From the NCBI RefSeq assembly GCF_904846695.1, contig NZ_CAJHBR010000003.1:1-64000 (forward strand): a stretch of DNA of 64,000 nt, read 5' to 3'. Source of the DNA: Psychrobacter urativorans (GTDB taxonomy: Bacteria > Pseudomonadota > Gammaproteobacteria > Pseudomonadales > Moraxellaceae). Position 1 is the first letter of the stretch. Every line of letters starts with the position of its first letter. Below the pieces are notes generated by a model. The model was not told the DNA's origin. It searched no databases and saw nothing but the letters and a program-made list of their open reading frames with translations. The translations under genes were made by a program, and so were the position numbers. This document shows positions 55,783-64,000 of this stretch, one piece after another.

Positions 55783-57183
55783 CTAGGCACCTAACAAGCT
55801 TTGACCACAAACCCGTACTGTATTGCCATTGAGACCACCAGAAGCTGGAGAAGCTAACCAAGCGATAGTTTCAGCAACATCTATTGGTAGTCCGCCTTGA
55901 CTCATAGAGTTCATCCGGCGACCCGCTTCACGGATAGCAAAAGGAATCACTTCAGTCATTTGAGTCTCAATAAAACCTGGGGCTACTGCATTAATAGTAA
56001 TACCTTTATCACCACTTGCTAACTGTTTAGCAGTAGCATCTACTAAGCCGATAACGCCAGCTTTTGAGGTAGCGTAGTTAGTCTGACCTAAGTTACCAGC
56101 GATACCTGAAATTGATGAAACGCAGACTATACGGGCATCTTGATTGACAACGTCATGGCTAAGCAGATATTTATTAAGTTTGGCAATACTAGCCAAATTA
56201 ATATTAATAACCATATCCCACTTTTGCTCATCCATATTGGCTAGAGTTTTGTCACGCGTGATGCCAGCATTATGGATAATAGCATCCAGTCCGCCACGCT
56301 TTTGTGCTGCATCTGCGATCTGCTCTCCAGCATCATCAGTAGTAATATCAACCAATAAAGTTGAGCCACTAATCTCGCTGGCTACTTTTTGTAAGTCCGC
56401 TTGTTGTTGTGGGACATCTAAACAAATAACGTGTGCTCCTTCACGAGCTAGTACCCGAGCGATAGCTTCACCAATACCACGACTGGCACCAGTCACAAGC
56501 ATAGTCTTGCCGCCTAACGGTTGAGTCCAATCGATATCGATAGCGGTGCCATTACCCACTCGGATCACTTGACCTGATACATAAGCTGAGCGCGCTGAAG
56601 TAAAGAATCTTAAAGTTGAATCTAAATTCTGTTCAGCACCTTGAGCCACATAGATAAGTTGAGCAGTAATACCGCGTTTGAACTCTTTACCTACTGACTT
56701 GATAAAACCTTCAAGTGCTCGTTGAGCCAAAGCCGTTTCGATATCGTCGGCAGCTTCTGGCGGACGACCGATAATGACTACTCGTCCTGAACGTTCAACG
56801 CGACGCGCAACGGCATGAAAGAATTCATAAACTTGCTTAAGCTCACTAGCGTTACTGATATTACTAGCGTCAAATAATAGAACTTTGTACTTGTCTTCAC
56901 CACTAGTGCTGGCTTTAGCTTCCATGCCAGCATCAGCAAGCGCCTCTTTAATACCATCGTCGCTATTAACAAAAACTTCGACATGCATCTCTGATAAAAT
57001 TCGAGCGATAGCTTGGCTGACACGACTATCATCGCCAGTAGCTGAACCAATCAGCGCACTACCACGTACCAAACGCTGACCACTCTCAAACCTATCTAAA
57101 CCTACTGGTAGTGGTAATCCTAAATTTTTTGCAACTTTTTTGCCAATAGACGATTTAACAAAATTGCCATAACGGTCTGACAT
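55783..57183 (-). CDS. High-molecular-weight FabG-type 3-oxoacyl reductase
   Basis: A 466-residue two-domain SDR of the FabG4 type. Residues 1-220 form a flavodoxin-like Rossmann domain without the cofactor loop. Residues 224-466 are the active ketoreductase, with TGASRGIG at 231-238, IIHNAGITRDKTL, the catalytic Ser in VCVSSISG, and Tyr370/Lys374 in YATSK. The end GNTVRVCGQSLLGA is typical. Mycobacterial FabG4 reduces 3-oxoacyl-CoA with NADH rather than acyl-ACP with NADPH. AGGA eight bases before the ATG supports the start. MaoC lies downstream and the thiolase is divergent, so the gene is part of a fatty-acyl-CoA module. Confidence 0.92.
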   Translation of the reverse strand: MSDRYGNFVKSSIGKKVAKNLGLPLPVGLDRFESGQRLVRGSALIGSATGDDSRVSQAIARILSEMHVEVFVNSDDGIKEALADAGMEAKASTSGEDKYKVLLFDASNISNASELKQVYEFFHAVARRVERSGRVVIIGRPPEAADDIETALAQRALEGFIKSVGKEFKRGITAQLIYVAQGAEQNLDSTLRFFTSARSAYVSGQVIRVGNGTAIDIDWTQPLGGKTMLVTGASRGIGEAIARVLAREGAHVICLDVPQQQADLQKVASEISGSTLLVDITTDDAGEQIADAAQKRGGLDAIIHNAGITRDKTLANMDEQKWDMVININLASIAKLNKYLLSHDVVNQDARIVCVSSISGIAGNLGQTNYATSKAGVIGLVDATAKQLASGDKGITINAVAPGFIETQMTEVIPFAIREAGRRMNSMSQGGLPIDVAETIAWLASPASGGLNGNTVRVCGQSLLGA

Positions 57184-58197
57184 AACATAATCCTGTGGTT
57201 GAGATCAAAAGGGTGAACATTAAGGGGCTAAACATATAAAGGTGATGGTTAGGCTCTGTTAAATACTGACAAATTTATATGGCTAATAGCAGATAGCTTA
57301 GCAAATTTATATTTCACAAGAGCGACAAAACCCAGATAATTATAATAATAATTTGTAAAAATTTTTGATAAACGACTTTTTACTAATTAGGGTTACTGGG
57401 GCGTATGCAACTTTTGCTAGCAACTACTGCTAAATAAAGCTGTGGAGTAATCAATACTGGTGAGTGAGTTTTAAACTTTATCAACTATACACGCCCCTAC
57501 TAGACATGTCCAAAAAACAGCCTTGTCTATAGCAATCTGTAAACAAACCAGTATACAAGATAGCCCACTAGCTTATCATCACCTTAGCAAGGCTTGTGTT
57601 AAAATCAAGCCTATAGGTTATAGCTTATGTGAATAATGATAACAATATATTATCAAAACTGCCATTATGCAACTTTGGTTATAGATACTGAGTAGTTCTG
57701 TAGCGCTATATTTTTACTCTCTCCTAAGGATCATTTTTTTGCAGTGTTAATTTATGGTTACTTACAGCACTACAGCCGTTACTCGATTTGCTAAAGACCT
57801 ACAATAGCATGATAAAAACTTATTATTATAGGCAACTATAATATTCACCATTATTAGTGCTGCTCAACGTTTGCTATTCCATTAATCCGACTATTATGTT
57901 TATTTTGGCTTATGAACGTTTTTAACAAGCCATCTTTGGTTTACTATTAATGATATGCAAAGCAAAATATTGGATACCTACTGGATACTTAATGGCTTGA
58001 TGCTAGCAACTTACTGTTGACCAGTTGATTTATAATGCTAAGCGTAGCGCCCTTATCTATACTACTGTTTACTTTATAAAACTAGAAGCATAGCGCATGA
58101 CTTAGTAGCTTTATATATTTTTTGTATGACCTGATATACAGCCTGCATTTTTTAACTTTGTACAATTAACTATATCTATATACCTAAGGAACCTATT
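57184..58197. other. Long divergent intergenic region in the acyl-CoA module
   Basis: These 1014 bases separate the divergent FabG-like and thiolase genes. They are AT-rich, with stops in all frames, and I could not find a decayed gene. A GATAA/TTATC dyad lies near 57639-57656. Promoters for both genes are expected. The ~100 bases before the thiolase contain several TATA-like boxes. This is the longest gap in the window. Confidence 0.45.
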
Positions 58198-60093
58198 ATG
58201 AGTAACCCAAAAGACAGTCCAGTCATCGACAGTACCGTAGTAAAAAAAGGGGCCGTAGCTACTGCTAGTAAAACGGTTACTACCCCAAAAACTGAAGATA
58301 AAGATAATAGCGCCCATTACGACTCTATTGCTGAACTCAAAAAAGCTACTGATATTGTTGATGCTGTTGGCAAACCGGTGCAAGAAACTGCTGAAAGTGA
58401 TCAAGCGGCTAAAAAAGCCAAACTAAAAGACCAATTGATCAGTGAAGCTAAAGAGCTTGAACAAAATACTGCTGTTGAGAGTGTTAATAAAGCAGCGAAA
58501 TCAAGCGCAACTGACACTGACAAAGATAGTCAAACCACTGATACAGTAGATGCTGATAAAAAAGCCAGTGCAAAACCTGACAGTAACAGCAATGATGAAA
58601 AACAACTAAAAAAAGCTAGCGATAGTAAAGAAGAGCCGAAACCAGCAGAGAAAGCAGAGCCGAAACCAGAACAAAAAGACGATAGCAAGCAACAAAAAAC
58701 TACCGCTACTGATAGTTCTGCGACTAAGCGTTCTACTGAGGAAAGTGCTACGGATAAAAGTACGGCTACTAAGAGCCCTGCCGCTAAGAAAAGCACTGCA
58801 AAAGTGGTCTCAGGCCAGCATCGTGTAGCTATCTTAGGTGGTAACCGTATTCCTTTCGCACGCTCTAATGGTGCTTATTCAGAGGCTAGTAATACTGATA
58901 TGCTTACTGCGGCCTTTAACGGCTTAATCGAGCGTTATAACTTACAAGATGAGTTATTAGGTGAAGTAGTTGCTGGGGCAGTCATTAAGCTTAGCCGTGA
59001 TATTAACTTGACTCGCGAAGCCGCCCTAAATACCGCATTAAATCCACAAACACCTGCTTATGACATCTCACAAGCTTGTGGTACAGGCGTACAAGCAACC
59101 TTCGCTTCAGCGAACAAAATTGCTTTGGGTATCATCGATTCAGCCATCACTGGCGGTGTGGATACTACCTCAGATGCCCCTATTGCTATTGGTGATGGCT
59201 TGCGTAAAGTCCTACTAAAGCTGGGCTCTGCCAAAAATATGAAGCAGCGTCTTCAAGCATTAAGCAAGTTTGATCCGAAAGATTTAATCGATGCGCCACA
59301 AAATGGTGAGCCACGTACGGGCCTATCTATGGGCGACCATCAAGCGATTACTACGCTTGAGTGGAATATCAGCCGCGAAGACCAAGATGAGCTAGCCTTT
59401 AACAGTCATAAAAACTTAGCACGTGCTTACGATGAAGGTTTCTTTGACGATTTATTAACGCCTTATAAGGGCTTAACTCGTGATAATAACTTACGTCCCG
59501 ATTCAACTATAGAAAAACTGGGTAAATTGAAGCCAGCCTTTGGTAAGAACAATGCCAATCCAACTATGACAGCGGCCAACTCAACCCCATTAACTGATGG
59601 TGCTTCTTGTGTACTATTATCTAACGAAGATTGGGCTAAAGAGCGTGGACTTAAGCCGTTAGCTTATATCGTTCATCAAGAGACCGCAGCGGTAGATTTC
59701 ATCGGTAAATCTGGTGATAAAGAAGGCTTATTGATGGCTCCTGCCTATGCAGTGCCACGTATGCTTGAGCGTGCAGGTCTGACTCTACAAGATTTTGACT
59801 TCTATGAGATCCATGAAGCCTTTGCCTCACAAGTATTGTCTACTATGGCAGCTTGGGAAGATGAAAGCTTCTGTAAACAGCGCTTAGGTCTTGATGCACC
59901 TTTAGGCTCGATAGACCGTAGCAAACTAAACGTTAACGGCTCATCACTTGCTGCCGGACATCCTTTTGCCGCTACGGGTGGTCGTATATTAGCCACTGCT
60001 GCTAAGCTACTTGATCAAAAAGGCTCAGGCCGTGCGCTAATCTCAATCTGCGCTGCTGGTGGCCAAGGAGTTACTTGTATCTTAGAGAAGTAA
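58198..60093 (+). CDS. Acetyl-CoA C-acyltransferase (FadI-like thiolase) with a ~206-residue N-terminal tail
   Basis: A 631-residue thiolase. The catalytic core starts near residue 207 (GQHRVAILGGNRIPFARSNG) and is about 425 residues, as in FadI. Catalytic Cys294 lies in SQACGTGVQATF, His539 in YEIHEAFASQVL, His588 in GHPFAATGG and Cys618 in ICAAGGQGV. The first ~206 residues are hydrophilic and dominated by Lys, Asp, Glu, Ser, Thr and Ala (for example EEPKPAEKAEPKPEQKDD). There is a possible short helix at 64-100 and no signal peptide. AAGGA seven bases before ATG 58198 supports translation of the entire tail. It would cleave or condense 3-oxoacyl-CoA. Divergent to the FabG-like gene; a very strong terminator follows. 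Confidence 0.93.
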   Translation: MSNPKDSPVIDSTVVKKGAVATASKTVTTPKTEDKDNSAHYDSIAELKKATDIVDAVGKPVQETAESDQAAKKAKLKDQLISEAKELEQNTAVESVNKAAKSSATDTDKDSQTTDTVDADKKASAKPDSNSNDEKQLKKASDSKEEPKPAEKAEPKPEQKDDSKQQKTTATDSSATKRSTEESATDKSTATKSPAAKKSTAKVVSGQHRVAILGGNRIPFARSNGAYSEASNTDMLTAAFNGLIERYNLQDELLGEVVAGAVIKLSRDINLTREAALNTALNPQTPAYDISQACGTGVQATFASANKIALGIIDSAITGGVDTTSDAPIAIGDGLRKVLLKLGSAKNMKQRLQALSKFDPKDLIDAPQNGEPRTGLSMGDHQAITTLEWNISREDQDELAFNSHKNLARAYDEGFFDDLLTPYKGLTRDNNLRPDSTIEKLGKLKPAFGKNNANPTMTAANSTPLTDGASCVLLSNEDWAKERGLKPLAYIVHQETAAVDFIGKSGDKEGLLMAPAYAVPRMLERAGLTLQDFDFYEIHEAFASQVLSTMAAWEDESFCKQRLGLDAPLGSIDRSKLNVNGSSLAAGHPFAATGGRILATAAKLLDQKGSGRALISICAAGGQGVTCILEK

Positions 60094-60126
60094 GCTTTTA
60101 AGATAGAATATTCGCCTACTGTTATT

Positions 60127-60161
60127 TACCCTTTAATCGCCTGATTAGAGGGTATTTTTTT
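60127..60161 (+). terminator. Terminator of the thiolase gene
   Basis: A 12-bp stem with one G-U pair (TACCCTTTAATC / GATTAGAGGGTA), loop GCCT, followed by seven T. Confidence 0.93.
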
Positions 60162-60309
60162 GTCTACGGTTGAAGCTGTCATCGCTTGATGGTTATACTA
60201 ATTAGGCGTTAACAGACAAGCGCTTATTACACAGCAGCTTTGAAGGTATACTATATAAGTAGAGCTGAAAACCATAGACTAAGTCTAAGTCCGCTATTAG
60301 GAGTTTATT

Positions 60310-61323
60310 ATGGCTAAGATACCCTCATCCATTGATCCAAAATCATTGACCGTACAAGAGCTTAGCGAACTAAGCGCCGCTGAATGTGATAACTTTATTG
60401 AACGAATGGATAAGGAAGTTTTTGATGATGAGCTACGCCGTAAGATGCATCAGGATTTGATCGATGATTATGATGAAGAGCTCGAAAACGAGATAGATGA
60501 CTACATAAATGACTCTCGTTTTGATGGGCTAGTGATGACTGAACAAGAAAAGCTTGATCGCCGAACTTATTTTCAACAGTTAGTGCGCCTACAGCGCGAG
60601 CTGATAAAACTACAAGATTGGGTAGTTGATCGCGGTGAGCGTATTGTAGTAATCTTTGAAGGACGTGATTCAGCTGGTAAAGGCGGTGCTATCAAACGTA
60701 TCACTCAGCGCTTAAACCCACGTGTTTGTAGAGTCGCAGCTTTGCCCGCCCCTACCGAACGTGAGCAAACCCAATGGTATTTTCAGCGTTATGTTGCTCA
60801 TTTACCAGCGGCCGGTGAAATTGTATTATTTGATCGCAGCTGGTATAACCGCGTAGGTGTTGAACGAGTGATGGGCTTTTGTACCGATGCACAGTATGAG
60901 GAGTTTTTTCAGTCGGTGCCAGAATTTGAGCGCATGCTAGTACGTTCAGGTATACGCTTAGTCAAGTATTGGTTTTCGATCACTGATGATGAGCAACATT
61001 CACGCTTTATGAGTCGTATTCATGATCCTCTTAAACAGTGGAAACTGTCAGCGATGGACTTACAATCTCGTCGGCGTTGGGAAGATTATACTAAAGCTAA
61101 GGAGACTATGTTTGAGCGTACCCATATTCCAGAAGCTCCATGGTGGGTAGTCGAGGGTAATAATAAAAAACGTGCCCGTCTTAATTGTATTGCTCATCTA
61201 CTAGAGCAGATACCTTATGACGATGTCCCTCGTGATGAAGTTCAACTGCCTGAACGCAAGCGTGATGATGAATACTATCGTGAGCCTATTCCTGATGATA
61301 TGTATGTACCTCCACGCTATTAG
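60310..61323 (+). CDS. ppk2: Polyphosphate kinase 2 family protein
   Basis: A 337-residue PPK2-family nucleotide kinase that uses polyphosphate to phosphorylate nucleoside diphosphates or monophosphates, or the reverse. Walker A is FEGRDSAGKGGA with GRDSAGKGG at 118-126, Walker B is EIVLFDRSWYNR, and the lid region is FERMLVRSGIRLVKYWFSI. YTKAKETMFERTHIPEAPWWVVEGNNKKRARLN, seen as EAPWWVVEGNNKK, also fits. The single domain resembles PPK2 class I. The N-terminal ~75 residues are acidic and helical. AGGAG before the ATG supports the start. The preferred nucleotide cannot be read from the sequence. Confidence 0.94.
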   Translation: MAKIPSSIDPKSLTVQELSELSAAECDNFIERMDKEVFDDELRRKMHQDLIDDYDEELENEIDDYINDSRFDGLVMTEQEKLDRRTYFQQLVRLQRELIKLQDWVVDRGERIVVIFEGRDSAGKGGAIKRITQRLNPRVCRVAALPAPTEREQTQWYFQRYVAHLPAAGEIVLFDRSWYNRVGVERVMGFCTDAQYEEFFQSVPEFERMLVRSGIRLVKYWFSITDDEQHSRFMSRIHDPLKQWKLSAMDLQSRRRWEDYTKAKETMFERTHIPEAPWWVVEGNNKKRARLNCIAHLLEQIPYDDVPRDEVQLPERKRDDEYYREPIPDDMYVPPRY

Positions 61324-61341
61324 CATTTTTAGCCAATAAAA

Positions 61342-61385
61342 CAGCTATTATTTTCCCATCATTTAAGTAAAAGAAATAATAGCTG
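61342..61385. repeat. Inverted repeat after ppk2
   Basis: CAGCTATTATTT at 61342-61353 and AAATAATAGCTG at 61374-61385 form a perfect 12-bp stem with a 20-base loop, 19 bases after the ppk2 stop. No T run follows, so it may protect the mRNA 3' end rather than terminate it. Confidence 0.75.
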
Positions 61386-61500
61386 CTAAGCTGTAAATCA
61401 TAGTGCCCATACTAACTTATACATTGAGGAACTAACTGGTATTTAGCAGCTATGTAATATTTAGCACTGATAGCTAGGACTACTAGTCAGCAATTAGCAA

Positions 61501-61848
61501 TCACATAGTATAAGTCGCTTGCTGGCTATCAAGTTTACCGGCCAGCAAACGCTCAACTTCGTTTTTGATCTTCTGGCCACTAACATCTTTGCCTATTTGT
61601 ACCGCAAAACCTGCCGGACGATTGGCCTGAGCCTTACGATTAAGCCAAACCACTTTGCCATTCATCGGCAACCGCTCACTAGAATTAGGTAGTGTCACGG
61701 CAACAAATACTTCATCACCCAATTGCTGAATGCGCTCGCTTACTACAAATAATGCTCCATTATCTACAAAAGATAAGTAGCTGGCATACAGCATTGCTAT
61801 ATCTGTAATATGACAACTAAGAATTCCACCGCGACTTGGCATTACCAT
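61501..61848 (-). CDS. pilZ: PilZ-domain protein of the type IV pilus type
   Basis: A 115-residue single-domain PilZ protein. It shows PSRGGILSCHITDIAMLYASY, VSERIQQLGDEVFVAVTLPN, and GKVVWLNRKAQANRPAGFAVQIG. The canonical c-di-GMP motif RxxxR near the N-terminus is absent, as in the original PilZ of Pseudomonas, which works in pilus assembly with PilB and FimX-like partners. It follows holB in the same direction by about 100 bases, the same neighbourhood (holB-pilZ) as in Pseudomonas, which supports the name. AGGAG before the ATG fixes the start. Confidence 0.9.
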   Translation of the reverse strand: MVMPSRGGILSCHITDIAMLYASYLSFVDNGALFVVSERIQQLGDEVFVAVTLPNSSERLPMNGKVVWLNRKAQANRPAGFAVQIGKDVSGQKIKNEVERLLAGKLDSQQATYTM

Positions 61849-61949
61849 CGTTAGCTCCTAATATAAAAGATAGGTTTAAGCTTGGTTTATGACCAGCCTT
61901 AATCATTAAAATACTTAGTTACTGCTGTGCTTAACTAGCATAGATAAGC

Positions 61950-63062
61950 TTATAACTGTGCTAACTGCTGCATCAGCTTATCATAGGCGAATTTTTCTTG
62001 CACATTTTGTTGTAGAGCTATCTTCACTTGCTGTAGTTGGTACAGCATAGCTTCAAGCGCAGCCTCACTAGGCTGATAAGTGGTGATAGCTTTTGGCAAC
62101 TCTATATCTTGCTGACTGCTTGTTAGCCCTAAACAGACCCGCTGAATATCCAATATCATCATTTCAGTCAACTTTATAAAATCAGCTATATCCAGCTGAC
62201 TCTGCCAGTAATCACTAGCTGCTATAGCGCTACGTTTGCCACTACGTAAGGCTTGCCATGTGGTTAGCCAAAGCGCGCGCTTACTATACCAAGCGGCTTG
62301 CGCTAAATCTATTGCTGCTAACGGAGCGCCATTAGCCAACTGCAATAACTGCGCTATTTGCGAAGATCCAATAGCTTCACGGTTAATAGTGCTACCTAGA
62401 GCTTGGGTAACATAATGCTGGGCAGCGCTAGCTTCTATTTGTTGCAATGGCAGCTGCTGCACCCGACTCTTAATAGTAGGTAGCAGCTGAGTTGGCGTAT
62501 CACTGATTAGGAACAAATGCACTTGCGCTTGGGGTTCCTCAAGGGTTTTTAGTAGAGCATTAGCAGCAGCAATAGTCATCTGTTCGGCATAATCTAAGAC
62601 ACAAATACGTATACCCTGCCCACCTTGATAGATAAAAGGTTGCAAGGCACGAATATCGTCAATTTTTATGGTGAAGGAAGCTTTAGCAATCGCTTTGGCC
62701 GACTTTTTGCCGGTTTTAGTTGCCAGCTCAGCGGCTTGACTGCTGTTGGCGCTCGCCACACTAATAGGCATTTGCGTTAATGGCAGTACTTGTAAGCTTG
62801 GATGGGTACCTGATCTGAGCCACTGGCAACTGACACAATGACCACAAGCGCCAGCTGGATGTTGATCACGCTCTCGACATAATAGCCAAGCCACTAATCG
62901 CCAGACAAAAGCGCGCTTGCCCATACCTTGCATGCCAGCCGCTAATAAGGCATGTGGTAAAGATGATGATGGCGACAACACTCGTGCTGTTATTTGCTGC
63001 CATAATTGGTGTTGCCAAGGTAATAGCTCTGCAAAATAAATGTCGTCGGTAATCTCGTCCAC
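61950..63062 (-). CDS. holB: DNA polymerase III subunit delta'
   Basis: HolB, a 370-residue subunit of the clamp loader. The modified P-loop GMQGMGKR is at 43-50. The zinc module has Cys62, Cys73, Cys76 and Cys79 (in LLCRERDQHPAGACGHCVSC), and NALLKTLEEPQAQVHLFLISD and the arginine-finger-like TIKSRVQQLPL follow. An insert of Ser/Ala/Lys lies at about 105-130. Translation starts at GTG, supported by AAGGGA nine bases upstream. Followed by pilZ; kdsB lies 146 bases upstream in the same direction. Confidence 0.93.
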   Translation of the reverse strand: MDEITDDIYFAELLPWQHQLWQQITARVLSPSSSLPHALLAAGMQGMGKRAFVWRLVAWLLCRERDQHPAGACGHCVSCQWLRSGTHPSLQVLPLTQMPISVASANSSQAAELATKTGKKSAKAIAKASFTIKIDDIRALQPFIYQGGQGIRICVLDYAEQMTIAAANALLKTLEEPQAQVHLFLISDTPTQLLPTIKSRVQQLPLQQIEASAAQHYVTQALGSTINREAIGSSQIAQLLQLANGAPLAAIDLAQAAWYSKRALWLTTWQALRSGKRSAIAASDYWQSQLDIADFIKLTEMMILDIQRVCLGLTSSQQDIELPKAITTYQPSEAALEAMLYQLQQVKIALQQNVQEKFAYDKLMQQLAQL

Positions 63063-63208
63063 GCTTGATATCCCTTTATTCTTTTAATCTAGCTAAATAC
63101 AAAATATATTGCGCCGCTGACTACTATCATTTTTGGCTAGTATTAATGTTTATAGTGATGTTCTTAAATACTAGTATTTATAATAAAGCAGATATTTGCT
63201 TAGGCTAT

Positions 63209-64000
63209 TTACTGGCCAGTATAGTCTTTAAAGTCAGCTAAACTCATAGCATTTAAGCGTTCTAAATCTTCCTGAGTATCTACTCCTGCTGGCAGCTTGA
63301 GGGTTGCTGCTTGGATAGCAATTGCGCCCCCATTCTCCAAAACGCGTAGTTGCTCTAGGCTCTCTAGGGTTTCTAAGGCGGTAGGTAGCCAATGTACAAA
63401 CTGCTGCAGTAAGCTGACTCGATAAGCATATAAGCCTAAATGACGCTTAGCATTTTGTGGTGCTGCTGTTACTTGTAGGTTTTCTGCCAAAGCACTATCA
63501 CGATCACAAGGAATTGGGGCGCGGCTAAAGTACAGTGCCCGCTGACACTCAGTACGGTTAGTACTACTATCAGGACTATTTCCGGACTGATAGCTACTAG
63601 GGTAAGTCGCGCTTACTACTTTGACTACTGAAGGTCGTCTAAAGGTTTCGTTATCTTCAATAAGCTCATACAAAGTTGCCATAACACTAGCTTCATCTCG
63701 TACTAGTAAATCTTTGACTTGCTGCAACAATGATGGGGGTACTAAAGGCTCATCGCCTTGCATGTTGATGACGATATCTTGCTGTGCCCAACCCTTTATA
63801 GCGGCCACTTCTGCCAAACGATCGGTGCCAGATATATGGTCACTACGAGTCATCACCACTTCAAACCCGGCATCACGACAAACCTCAGCGATACGTAAGT
63901 CATCAGTAGCAATGCACATGTCATCAGCGAAATCTGCCGCTTTTGCTTTTTCAGCGACCCAAAGTATCATTGGTTTACCGTGAATAGCTAATAACGGCTT
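63209..64000 (-). CDS. kdsB: 3-deoxy-manno-octulosonate cytidylyltransferase (5' end outside the window)
   Basis: KdsB activates KDO as CMP-KDO for lipopolysaccharide core synthesis. The frame remains open to the right edge, where KPLLAIHGKPMILWVAEKA can be read, so the annotated Met inside this stretch is not the start. Seen motifs are INMQGDEPLVPPSLL, ALYFSRAPIPCDRD, HLGLYAYRVSLLQQF and the C-terminal LPAGVDTQEDLERL. An insert of about 15 residues rich in Ser and Asn lies mid-protein (QSGNSPDSSTNRTE). The N-terminal ~20 residues are missing. Confident family assignment. Confidence 0.95.
   Translation of the reverse strand, partial: KPLLAIHGKPMILWVAEKAKAADFADDMCIATDDLRIAEVCRDAGFEVVMTRSDHISGTDRLAEVAAIKGWAQQDIVINMQGDEPLVPPSLLQQVKDLLVRDEASVMATLYELIEDNETFRRPSVVKVVSATYPSSYQSGNSPDSSTNRTECQRALYFSRAPIPCDRDSALAENLQVTAAPQNAKRHLGLYAYRVSLLQQFVHWLPTALETLESLEQLRVLENGGAIAIQAATLKLPAGVDTQEDLERLNAMSLADFKDYTGQ

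Overview
The window looks like a chromosomal segment of a Psychrobacter-type gammaproteobacterium (Moraxellaceae). This is inferred from gene content, moderately AT-rich composition, the style of the proteins (low-complexity N-terminal tails on conserved enzymes), a separated gspL-gspM pair and the osmoprotectant and membrane-lipid genes. No database search was possible. I see no rRNA, tRNA, CRISPR array, prophage or integrase. Most of the window is core genome. The only mobile-element signal is a 38-codon tail of a probable transposase at the extreme left edge.

Layout. 0-9 kb: possible transposase tail, a NIF3-family metal protein, two cell-wall lytic transglycosylases (an MltF-like protein with half a solute-binding domain, and an MltD with seven LysM repeats), an exported NTF2-like protein and a CNNM/CorC-type membrane protein. 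9-13 kb: yajC-secD-secF. 13-16 kb: MATE exporter and azlCD. 16-19.4 kb: nucleotide synthesis block pyrD-cvpA-purF (minus strand). 19.5-23 kb: small membrane protein, type II secretion gspL-gspM, sixA. 23-27.5 kb: gpsA, nitroreductase, zapE, alpha/beta hydrolase. 27.7-30.2 kb: small lipoprotein, xseA-xseB. 30.2-33.6 kb: pncB and a thioredoxin-MsrA-MsrB lipoprotein. 34.3-37.2 kb: a two-gene betaine-type ABC importer with the binding protein fused to the permease. 37.6-47.2 kb: aldehyde dehydrogenase, lipB, ppa, an unknown tail-anchored protein, SDR, dusB, BCCT transporter, HIT protein. 47.6-54.3 kb: unknown protein, ilvD, cation/proton antiporter, serine hydrolase, DUF442-like phosphatase. 54.3-60.1 kb: a fatty-acyl module (MaoC hydratase, long FabG-type ketoreductase, divergent thiolase). 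60.3-64 kb: PPK2 kinase, PilZ protein, holB and the 3' part of kdsB.

How the genes work together. The ABC importer and the BCCT carrier give two routes for compatible-solute uptake, and with the sodium/proton-type antiporter they suggest a salt- or cold-adapted lifestyle. The MaoC, FabG-like and thiolase genes supply three of the four steps of a beta-oxidation or reverse beta-oxidation cycle. The thiolase carries a lysine/acid-rich tail of about 206 residues that its family does not need.

The most unusual recurring signal is a set of conserved cytosolic or membrane proteins (thiolase, SecF, GpsA, DUF442 phosphatase, nitroreductase) with long, low-complexity N-terminal extensions. In three of them a good ribosome-binding site sits directly before the long start. 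A second recurring signal is short-unit tandem repeats (6-14 bp), mostly between genes. I found no clearly new multi-gene defence or mobile system.
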